This document shows, one piece after another, positions 1 through 5,813 of a DNA stretch of 8,873 nucleotides. The stretch's first letter is position 1, and every line of letters starts with the position of its first letter. The notes beneath the pieces were generated by a model, which saw nothing but the letters and a program-made list of their open reading frames with translations, did no database searches and was not told the DNA's origin. The DNA is from Bacteriovoracaceae bacterium UBA4097. GTDB taxonomy: Bacteria; Bdellovibrionota; Bacteriovoracia; Bacteriovoracales; Bacteriovoracaceae. The stretch is from assembly GCA_002381765.1 (NCBI GenBank), contig DFXX01000069.1:1-8873 (forward strand), written 5' to 3'. The position numbers and the translations under genes are program-made.

Positions 1-65
1 GTCTCAAGAGCTTGATTAAATTTCGGGTGATTACCTACGAGCGTTGATAAACCTTGGGTTAACAT
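1..65 (-). CDS. 5' fragment of a probable sigma-54-dependent activator (runs off left edge)
   Basis: Seen: an open frame begins at an ATG (65-63, minus strand) preceded by a textbook AGGAGGT ribosome binding site at 69-75, and stays open to the window edge. The visible protein starts MLTQGLSTLVGNHPKFNQAL, 21 full codons. Known: sigma-54 AAA+ activators begin their central domain with a pattern like 'hhG.s..h..h...I' shortly before Walker A; the response regulator in this window has MIGRSRAMKEVFERI at that place. Inference: LVGNHPKFNQALE fits the pattern, so this could be a PspF-like activator without an N-terminal regulatory domain. The gene lies 34 nt downstream of the TPR gene on the same strand, so the two are probably cotranscribed. 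That a gene starts here is fairly sure; the family call rests on about 15 residues and is tentative. Confidence 0.55.
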   Translation of the reverse strand, partial: MLTQGLSTLVGNHPKFNQALE

Positions 66-68
66 TAG

Positions 69-75
69 ACCTCCT
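69..75 (-). promoter_or_regulatory. Strong Shine-Dalgarno of the left-edge gene
   Basis: AGGAGGT on the minus strand, 3 nt before the ATG at 65. It is the main evidence that the fragment at the left edge is a real gene start. Confidence 0.75.
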
Positions 76-99
76 GTCCGTTGTTATTTGGGTTCTTAA

Positions 100-2793
100 T
101 TATAAATTCTTCTCAGTCAATTCAAGAGTCGTCAGTTCACTTCTGCACATTTCCTTAATGTGAGAAGGAACATCTTTTTCAGTAGTCAAAAGACTCAATA
201 CTTCACGCCCTTCAGATACCTTTGAGTTCTTTATTAATGATAACCCATAAAGGTAGCCAACTCTGGCGGTGTAAGGAGATTTTTGAAATTTAGTTCTGAA
301 ATTACTAATCATGGTCTCGAGCTCCTTCCAATCGGGATTGGCCTCTCCCACATACGTTTCGATGAGGAGGTAATTGATTCGCTCAGAGATATTCAAGATT
401 GGTGCCGACTTGGAATCATTGATGTCAGATGAGAGGGCACGAACCACCGTTTTAAACCTTTCCTGGTCCTTCAACTGATAAAGTGATTCGACGTAACCCA
501 TTAAAAGATCGGCTGTTTGCCGTGGAGTGAGGCGGTTTTGGGGGTTCTGTTTCATCAGAACTTTTTCAAATTCTGCAACGGCATTTTGATGCTTTTTTTG
601 GTTAAAAAAGATCATGCCTCGGTAAAAAGGATAGTTGATGGAGTCCCTAAGTGGCCCCGGATATGAGGCCAGCATGTCACTGGCCTGGGTCCATTCTTTC
701 CGTTCGATCATGCTGATGAGACTTAATTCTTCTATCATCGCTGTAAGATTTATAGTTTTCAATCTCTCAACCCATATAGGGAAGCTTCTCTCTTCCAGAT
801 TCTGAACCTCTTTAAAGCTCGCGAGGGCCCTATCATAGCTCTTATAAAGACCTAGCTTGATAAAGGCTGCACAGACTATAAAATTCATGTAGCCGTTCTT
901 AGCGACCTTGGATTCATATTTATCTTTATAGACTTCCCAAAGCTTCACGACTTTTGCGTAATCCTCTTTGAGATAAGCTTCCTGCATAATTCCGAATACT
1001 ATTTCCGCACCATCACCTTCAAAGACTCTTCTCTCTGCTGGCTTCAAAGAATCAAGAGGTATTGAGGTTAGATAGGCCAGTGCCTTATCGTATTCCTTGG
1101 AAGAGATAAAGAGTCTCAGTCGTACCTGCCAGAGTAACTTTTTAAGGTTTTGATCCAGGGCACGGGTTTCATCCGGAGACTGCTCTAAAAACACTTCGGT
1201 TTCCAGGTCATCTTCACTTGGCTTTTTCTTTCTGGCAATTCTCATCGCCACATAACGAAGCTTAGCTTCATAGCGGACTGCTGGAGAAGTGGAGCGGTCA
1301 ATTGCATTTTTATAGAGCACAAGGTTTTCTGCGGCTGATTTATCCAATAGCTCATAGGCCAGAGCTAGCCTTAGCCTGGCTTCAGGGGCCTGGAGGAGAT
1401 AGGAATAAGTGGCGATAAATTCATCATAGGTCTTAATAGCTTTTTCATAGTCTGCATGTCTAAAGTAACTTTCAGCTAAATTGAACAGGATCGCGGGATG
1501 AATTGGCTTCACTAATGACTTTTCAACTGATTGATAATTTCGAATGAGATCCTTCGTATCTCCCTTAGAAAGCATGGCAAAGCTATTATAGGCCATACCC
1601 ATTTGCGCAGGAAGGATACTGGCCAGTTTTTTATCAGAGAGAAACTCTTCAATCTTATCAACCTGCTTTAACTCAGCCAAAGCATGAAGGATGGTAAGTG
1701 CAGACTGAATCACCATGGTCTGGTCAAATTCAGCACGGGCCTCAACGAAGAGACTTTTTGCAAGCTCCAGAGTTCGCACATGATCTTTCATATCAACATT
1801 ATACTGAATGAGATATCTGAGAATTGCCGACTTTAGTTCATAATCTGTTGTTGAATCAATGATATTGGACAATATCACCATTGCTGATTGGGTAATACCA
1901 CGATTAGGCTTAGCCAGATTTCCCTTTAAGAGAGCATTGGCCTTCATGAATTCATTCACGACGTGGTTGGAATCTCTGCCGTATTTCTTCTCATAAAGAG
2001 AAATGGACTTATTCATGAGTCCATACTTCTGTTCACGATAGAAGTTCACCGTTAATTGCATATGAGCTTCTTTTCCATCATCAAGATTTTCACGATCCTT
2101 GATGGGATAAAGCGCCTCAGGAACCTTTGAAGTGAGCAGAATATCTTTTTCAAGCTGAGGAATCATTGGATGATAGTTCCATAAGAAACTTGCTCCATAA
2201 CGGAAACCACGATATTCAGGATTTGGTAGTTTCTCATCCTCTTTACTTACTGGAACCTCCACCACAGAAAGGATAGGACTCTTTCTGGTTAGTAGCTCAT
2301 TCTTAGAGACGATCTGCTTTTTCTTTGTTGGAGGAGCTAGCTTGTTTTCTGCTGGAAGTGGCAGAGGCTTTTTAAAAGCTGCGGCTTTTTCGGATACGAG
2401 ATCCGTATTAATCCAAAAATCCAGAATGTATTTTTTATCGGCATCACGATAGAAAGAGAAAAGTTCAACCGAAGGATCTTTGAGCTTAACGCTAACCGTA
2501 GCTGGCTTAGCTGGAAAACTTTCCTTAGAGAAAGAAATCTTTTCTATATATTGATCATGAGAAGTAATCCCCGCTAGCTCTCCGGCCAGAGTTTCAAACA
2601 GCTGAAGGTTGACCGTTTCGATAAAAAGCGTGTCGCCTTTTTTTACGATATAGAATTGATCTTTAGGGACAACGAGATTCCAACGAAGATGAGTTTTGAA
2701 GCTTTCTTGATTGATGACATCGGCTAAAACCGAAGGGACAGCGAGAGTGCTGGCCGCTAAAAGTGTCATTAATAGATTAAGCAATGTGATCAT
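100..2793 (-). CDS. Large secreted TPR-repeat protein with N-terminal non-TPR domain
   Basis: Predicted 897 residues, probably exported to the periplasm. Residues 1-24 form a hydrophobic leader ending PSVLA, a plausible signal-peptidase I site, although the n-region carries no Lys or Arg. Residues about 30-130 look beta-rich (alternating hydrophobics, e.g. KKGDTLFIETV and KYILDFWI) without helical repeats. Residues about 135-195 are a Pro/Lys-rich linker. From about 240 to the end the protein is helical, with TPR-like units clearest at 434-467 (ILFNLAESYF then YEKAIKTYDEFI) and 720-746 (YPFYRGMIFF then AVAEFEKVL). The ATG at 2793 is the only practical start: an in-frame TAA lies seven codons upstream with no ATG, GTG or TTG between, and AGGAAG sits 9 nt before it. 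Such TPR superhelices usually scaffold envelope assemblies. I do not recognise the family; the plan (beta domain, linker, TPR superhelix) resembles the flagellar protein PflA only in outline. Confidence 0.85.
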   Translation of the reverse strand: MITLLNLLMTLLAASTLAVPSVLADVINQESFKTHLRWNLVVPKDQFYIVKKGDTLFIETVNLQLFETLAGELAGITSHDQYIEKISFSKESFPAKPATVSVKLKDPSVELFSFYRDADKKYILDFWINTDLVSEKAAAFKKPLPLPAENKLAPPTKKKQIVSKNELLTRKSPILSVVEVPVSKEDEKLPNPEYRGFRYGASFLWNYHPMIPQLEKDILLTSKVPEALYPIKDRENLDDGKEAHMQLTVNFYREQKYGLMNKSISLYEKKYGRDSNHVVNEFMKANALLKGNLAKPNRGITQSAMVILSNIIDSTTDYELKSAILRYLIQYNVDMKDHVRTLELAKSLFVEARAEFDQTMVIQSALTILHALAELKQVDKIEEFLSDKKLASILPAQMGMAYNSFAMLSKGDTKDLIRNYQSVEKSLVKPIHPAILFNLAESYFRHADYEKAIKTYDEFIATYSYLLQAPEARLRLALAYELLDKSAAENLVLYKNAIDRSTSPAVRYEAKLRYVAMRIARKKKPSEDDLETEVFLEQSPDETRALDQNLKKLLWQVRLRLFISSKEYDKALAYLTSIPLDSLKPAERRVFEGDGAEIVFGIMQEAYLKEDYAKVVKLWEVYKDKYESKVAKNGYMNFIVCAAFIKLGLYKSYDRALASFKEVQNLEERSFPIWVERLKTINLTAMIEELSLISMIERKEWTQASDMLASYPGPLRDSINYPFYRGMIFFNQKKHQNAVAEFEKVLMKQNPQNRLTPRQTADLLMGYVESLYQLKDQERFKTVVRALSSDINDSKSAPILNISERINYLLIETYVGEANPDWKELETMISNFRTKFQKSPYTARVGYLYGLSLIKNSKVSEGREVLSLLTTEKDVPSHIKEMCRSELTTLELTEKNL

Positions 2794-2798
2794 TAAGC

Positions 2799-2813
2799 AA
2801 GACTTCCTGTCTT
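2799..2813 (-). promoter_or_regulatory. Small hairpin presenting the TPR gene's Shine-Dalgarno
   Basis: On the minus strand AAGAC and GTCTT pair around a 5-nt AGGAA loop, so most of the AGGAAG ribosome binding site of the TPR gene lies in a loop 6-10 nt before the ATG region. The stem has only 5 bp plus a possible G-U pair, so it is weak and may be chance. Confidence 0.3.
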
Positions 2814-2859
2814 ATCGGCAAAAACCACATCCGTATGGTCTTTTTTACCTATTACAGTC

Positions 2860-2865
2860 ATTGTA
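2860..2865 (-). promoter_or_regulatory. Possible -10 element for the TPR gene
   Basis: TACAAT on the minus strand, one mismatch from TATAAT, about 67 nt upstream of the TPR start codon. No good -35 lies 16-18 nt upstream; the nearest sequence is T/C-rich. If this promoter is real, the palindrome at 2890-2915 would be centred near -50. Confidence 0.25.
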
Positions 2866-2889
2866 GCGTGCTTTTGGATTTGGAAAAGA

Positions 2890-2915
2890 CATATTTTACC
2901 CATGGGCAAAATATG
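2890..2915. promoter_or_regulatory. 26-bp palindrome, likely operator of the divergent region
   Basis: The half-sites are CATATTTTACCCA and TGGGCAAAATATG, which pair at 12 of 13 positions with no spacer; the one mismatch is A2898 against C2907. The centre (2902/2903) is nearly midway between the two divergent start codons (2793 and 3008). The absence of a loop makes an RNA hairpin unlikely and favours a dimeric DNA-binding protein. Its edge is 12 bp upstream of the TTGACA at 2928. No regulator can be named from the sequence. Confidence 0.55.
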
Positions 2916-2927
2916 CCAGTCGAGGAA

Positions 2928-2933
2928 TTGACA
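2928..2933 (+). promoter_or_regulatory. Candidate -35 box of the lipoprotein-mlaEFD operon
   Basis: A perfect TTGACA in the context AATTGACAC, which recurs in both repeats upstream of the response regulator. The matching -10 is unclear: AAGATT lies at 17 nt spacing (3 of 6 matches), while the better TACAAT at 2956-2961 is 22 nt away. If the start point is near 2963, the leader is about 45 nt and the palindrome is centred near -61, a classic activator position. Confidence 0.4.
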
Positions 2934-3007
2934 CTGCTTTTATGATGAGAAAGATTACAATGACTTAATAACTTTGGGTTCCATTACCTGCTTAAAACGG
3001 TTCGATT

Positions 3008-3487
3008 ATGAAACTTGTTCTCTCTCTCTTATTGCTCACTAGTTGCACCCTTATCTCCTCCGGAGAAGCACCACCTTCGGCCAAAGGTAAACAGTATCAG
3101 GTCAGATTTCAGGCAAAAGATTGGGACGAAAAATCAGATAAGCGCTCGGACTATGTATTTATAAACAAGGCCGATGGCCGCATTCTTCTCTCAAATAGCT
3201 TCTGTAATGAATTTCAAGAGCAATCTTTGGAAGAATTGGCGGCCAAGACCTTCCGAACGGTAGATGCCTATAAGGAAGGAAGTGGTGGCTATACCACTTT
3301 TCATAATCGCGAAGCTTATCGCCATGAAGGCACAGGAGTAGTCGATGGAGTAAAAGTGAATTTAAAGATTCTCAATACCCGTCGAAATAATTGCTATTTT
3401 GATTTTGTGTCTATTAATCCGGAGATGGTGAAAAATAACACGGATAAGGCTTTTGATCAGTTTCTAAACTCGGTAAAATTCAAATGA
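3008..3487 (+). CDS. Small lipoprotein leading the mla operon, unknown family
   Basis: A 159-residue predicted lipoprotein. The leader MKLVLSLLLLTSC has a lipobox (L-T-S-C), so Cys13 should be lipidated and become the mature N-terminus, followed by a short Ser/Pro/Gly-rich tether (about 14-27). The rest is a compact domain with beta-like stretches (YQVRFQAKDW, GVKVNLKIL, CYFDFVSI) and a closing helix DKAFDQFLNSVKFK. Cys66 and Cys129 could form a disulfide. The start is fixed: an in-frame TAA lies at 2993-2995 and only ATT, TCG, GGT and AAC codons intervene; no Shine-Dalgarno is visible. Its TGA overlaps the mlaE ATG (ATGA, 3484-3487), so the two are translationally coupled. I see no match to MlaA (larger) or to the PqiC-type auxiliary lipoproteins. 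Inference: an envelope partner of the MlaEFD transporter. Confidence 0.88.
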   Translation: MKLVLSLLLLTSCTLISSGEAPPSAKGKQYQVRFQAKDWDEKSDKRSDYVFINKADGRILLSNSFCNEFQEQSLEELAAKTFRTVDAYKEGSGGYTTFHNREAYRHEGTGVVDGVKVNLKILNTRRNNCYFDFVSINPEMVKNNTDKAFDQFLNSVKFK

Positions 3488-4245
3488 TCTCCCGAATAAA
3501 AAAGCAATTGGTTATCAGTGGCGAAATTACTCTCCTCTTTCAGGAAACTGTCTATTGTATATTTACTCGCCCTTTTTATTGGGGAAGACTTCTCGACCAA
3601 ATTGTTCAACTTGGAATTGGCTCTCTCTCTATTACTATAGTTATTGGATTTGTCACAGGTTTGGTAATGACTTTGCAGTTTGGTTATGGACTGGAGAAAT
3701 TTGGCGGCACTCTATATGTCCCTGCGATTGTTGCCATTTCTCTGTTGCGTGAGCTCGCTCCCATTTTCACTTCTCTACTTATCGCAGGTCGAGTTGGTTC
3801 AGGTATTAGTGCTGAGATAGGAGCTATGAATGTGACTCAACAAATCGATGCTATTAGGGCCTTAGGTACATCTCCCACAAGAGTTTTGGTGGTTCCCAGA
3901 GTTCTCGCATGCATTATCTCCCTCCCTTTGCTAACAACCCTATCAGGTTTTATGGGTATCATGGGTGGACTTATTATTGCTTACACTGAATTTAATATGC
4001 CCCTGGGCTTTTATATTAATAAAGTTTTAACCACCATTACCTTTGCTGACGTACTTGGCAGTATGGTCAAGTGTGCCTTCTTTGGCATCGTGATCGCACT
4101 TCTTGCTTGTTATAGAGGATTTAAAACCAGGGAAGGAACTCGCGGAGTTGGAAATGCTACAACCTGGGTAGTGGTGAGAACTTCTATTATTATACTTATT
4201 TCAGACTTTTTTCTGAGTAAACTCTTAATCCTTTTTCTTTATTAA
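3484..4245 (+). CDS. mlaE: MlaE-family permease of a lipid ABC transporter (MlaE/YrbE)
   Basis: Inner-membrane permease, 253 residues, the usual length for the family. In the known Mla complex two MlaE subunits form the core, with MlaF dimers on the cytoplasmic side and an MlaD hexamer in the periplasm, moving glycerophospholipid between the membranes; direction is still debated. Seen: an amphipathic N-terminal segment (1-40), hydrophobic segments at about 45-65, 78-100, 140-167, 183-209 and 228-251, and the family signature LRELAPIFTSLLIAGRVGSG (88-107) running on into SAEIGAMNV and IDAIRALGTSP. The usual T-E-Q-I-D is T-Q-Q-I-D here (Gln119). The start overlaps the lipoprotein stop by 4 bp and has no Shine-Dalgarno, which fits coupled translation. 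mlaF begins 2 nt after the stop. Confidence 0.94.
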   Translation: MISRIKKQLVISGEITLLFQETVYCIFTRPFYWGRLLDQIVQLGIGSLSITIVIGFVTGLVMTLQFGYGLEKFGGTLYVPAIVAISLLRELAPIFTSLLIAGRVGSGISAEIGAMNVTQQIDAIRALGTSPTRVLVVPRVLACIISLPLLTTLSGFMGIMGGLIIAYTEFNMPLGFYINKVLTTITFADVLGSMVKCAFFGIVIALLACYRGFKTREGTRGVGNATTWVVVRTSIIILISDFFLSKLLILFLY

Positions 4246-4247
4246 TT

Positions 4248-4976
4248 ATGAACACGATTCTAGAAGTAAAACATTTGGCCAAGAACTTCAATGAAAAGAA
4301 GATTCATCGTGATGTCTCCTTTTCCCTTAAGCAAGGTGAAACGTTGGGACTTTTAGGAAATTCGGGAACAGGAAAGTCAGTCCTTTTAAGAAGCATCATA
4401 GGATTAGAAGACATCGATAGCGGATCGATTATTTACCGAAATAAGAGAATTGATGAACTCTCCGAAGTGGAGCTCTACCCCATAAGAACAAAGATATCTT
4501 ATTCCTTCCAAAGTGGTGCCCTCTTCGACTCAATGACAGTCTATGAGAATATTGCCTATCCCCTTTTTGAACATACCAACCTGTCAGAAAGCGAAGTCGA
4601 TCAGAAAGTTGATGAAATCTTATCGCTCATTAATATGAAGGATGCCAAAGACCTCATGCCATCTGATTTATCAGGAGGCATGCAAAAGCGGGTTGGACTA
4701 GCCCGATCTATGGCCCTCAATCCAGATATATTATTATATGACGAGCCCACCGCTGGACTTGATCCAGTGAACGTAGAAATGGTGATTGAAGTCATGAAGA
4801 GGTTTAAAGCTCGCGGCTTCTCTGGGATATTTGTGACCCACGATATACCTGCAGCAAGAAAAATATGTGATCGTGTATTAATTCTGAATGAAGGTTTCAT
4901 TGCTTTTGAAGGAAGCATTAGCGAGTTCGAAAATAGCAATGACCCATTTGTACAAACCTTTTTGGCGGGACAGTGA
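4248..4976 (+). CDS. mlaF: MlaF-family ABC ATPase (lipid transport)
   Basis: Cytoplasmic ATPase, 242 residues, that should power the MlaE permease. All motifs are present: Walker A GNSGTGKS (38-45), Q-loop Gln88 in SFQSGALFDSMTVYEN (the ALFDSMTVYEN stretch is characteristic of MlaF/Ttg2A-type ATPases), signature LSGGMQKRV (141-149), Walker B ILLYDEP (161-167) with catalytic Glu166, D-loop AGLDP (169-173) and switch His198. Nothing suggests inactivity. The ATG lies 2 nt after the mlaE stop and mlaD starts 3 nt after its TGA, so the three genes form one transcription unit. No Shine-Dalgarno is visible before the ATG. The neighbours settle the family assignment; the cargo is not visible in the sequence. 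Confidence 0.94.
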   Translation: MNTILEVKHLAKNFNEKKIHRDVSFSLKQGETLGLLGNSGTGKSVLLRSIIGLEDIDSGSIIYRNKRIDELSEVELYPIRTKISYSFQSGALFDSMTVYENIAYPLFEHTNLSESEVDQKVDEILSLINMKDAKDLMPSDLSGGMQKRVGLARSMALNPDILLYDEPTAGLDPVNVEMVIEVMKRFKARGFSGIFVTHDIPAARKICDRVLILNEGFIAFEGSISEFENSNDPFVQTFLAGQ

Positions 4977-4979
4977 TTT

Positions 4980-5807
4980 ATGAAGAGTCGTAAAAAAGAT
5001 GAAAAAAACCTCATTAAAGTTGGTCTGTTTCTGGGTGGATTGACCTTGGTTCTCATGATCATGATTGCCAGCATTGGCAAGGAGAATTCGATTTTTGAGC
5101 CTAAGATCAACATCAAGGCCCGGGTGGAGAATGTCTCCAACCTGAAGCCAGGATCATATGTAGAGCTTAAAGGCATCAAGGTCGGTACTGTTCAGAATAT
5201 TGATATTGTTTCGATGGATGAAGTAGAAATAACTCTGAAGGTACTTGAAAGAGAACTTAAGTGGATTAGGAAAGACTCTCAAGTGGTGGTTTCCACCGCC
5301 GGTCTAGTGGGAGATAAGTTTCTAGAGATTCGTGGAGGATCCCAATCTGCACCCATCCTCAATCCAGAAAAGGATATCCTGACCTCTGAGGGTGGATCGA
5401 ATATGGAAGCCTTTATCTCTAAAGGGGAATCCATTGCTGATATTACAACTTCCATCCTGACCAAACTTGACCATCTTCTCATCAGGCTTACCGACGGGAA
5501 TAAAATAACTCAAACCATGAACTCACTTCACAATGCATCGGTAAATCTTGAGAAGGTCAGCAGTGAACTCAAAGAAGCTAAGATCGGTGAGATGGTTAAG
5601 AATGTAAATAAGGCCTCTGGCGCCATGGAAAGAATCATGACTCGGGTCGAGAAGGGCCCGGGAACAATGAACTCTCTTATCTATGATGATATTCTTCATG
5701 AAGATTTGCGTGCTCTTCTTGGAGGAGCACAAAGAAATAAAGTCATTAAATACTTTATTCGCCAGTCCATAAAAAATTCTGAAAAGAGAAAGAAGAGCGA
5801 CGATTAA
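4980..5807 (+). CDS. mlaD: MlaD-type MCE-domain protein with long helical C-terminus
   Basis: Substrate-binding MCE subunit, 275 residues. A positively charged N-terminus (MKSRKKDEKN) is followed by one transmembrane helix (about 13-32) that anchors it in the inner membrane with the rest in the periplasm. The MCE domain spans about 43-118, including VENVSNLKPGSYVELKGIKV and the conserved STAGLVGDKFLEIRGG (105-120). MCE proteins of this type form hexameric rings with a central lipid tunnel. Escherichia coli MlaD has about 183 residues; here roughly 150 residues follow the MCE domain, with helical, heptad-like stretches (about 150-225), a segment GPGTMNSLIYDDILHEDLRALL (near 226-247) and a Lys-rich tail. 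Start 3 nt after mlaF; GGCGGGA upstream is at best a weak Shine-Dalgarno. Its stop overlaps that of the convergent regulator gene. Confidence 0.93.
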   Translation: MKSRKKDEKNLIKVGLFLGGLTLVLMIMIASIGKENSIFEPKINIKARVENVSNLKPGSYVELKGIKVGTVQNIDIVSMDEVEITLKVLERELKWIRKDSQVVVSTAGLVGDKFLEIRGGSQSAPILNPEKDILTSEGGSNMEAFISKGESIADITTSILTKLDHLLIRLTDGNKITQTMNSLHNASVNLEKVSSELKEAKIGEMVKNVNKASGAMERIMTRVEKGPGTMNSLIYDDILHEDLRALLGGAQRNKVIKYFIRQSIKNSEKRKKSDD

Positions 5808-5813
5808 AGCTCT
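5794..5813. terminator. Weak inverted repeat at the convergent gene ends
   Basis: AGAGC (5794-5798) and GCTCT (5809-5813) flank a 10-nt loop that contains both stop codons. Both strands continue into a T/C-rich tract (plus: AAGTTCTTCTTCTTCATTTTC; minus: TCTTTCTCTTTTC). This could act as a weak bidirectional terminator, but the stem is only 5 bp and the tracts are interrupted by C, so it may be a by-product of Lys-rich codons at both gene ends. Confidence 0.25.

Noticed and set aside
2905..2918. Sigma-54-like promoter TGGCA...TTGCC on the minus strand upstream of the TPR gene
   Set aside because: The GG and GC elements are about 2 nt closer than the strict -24/-12 spacing allows, and the bases are explained by the palindrome.
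2941..2946. TATGAT as the -10 box of the lipoprotein operon
   Set aside because: It is only 7 nt from the TTGACA and has no other -35 or extended -10 TG at a suitable distance.
4601..5179. 192-codon open frame on the minus strand
   Set aside because: It is antisense to mlaF and mlaD, which carry all family motifs; its protein shows no recognisable domain and no Shine-Dalgarno.
5710..5730. 6-bp hairpin GTGCTC/GAGCAC near the end of mlaD as terminator of the regulator gene
   Set aside because: No T tract follows on either strand; coding constraint explains it.
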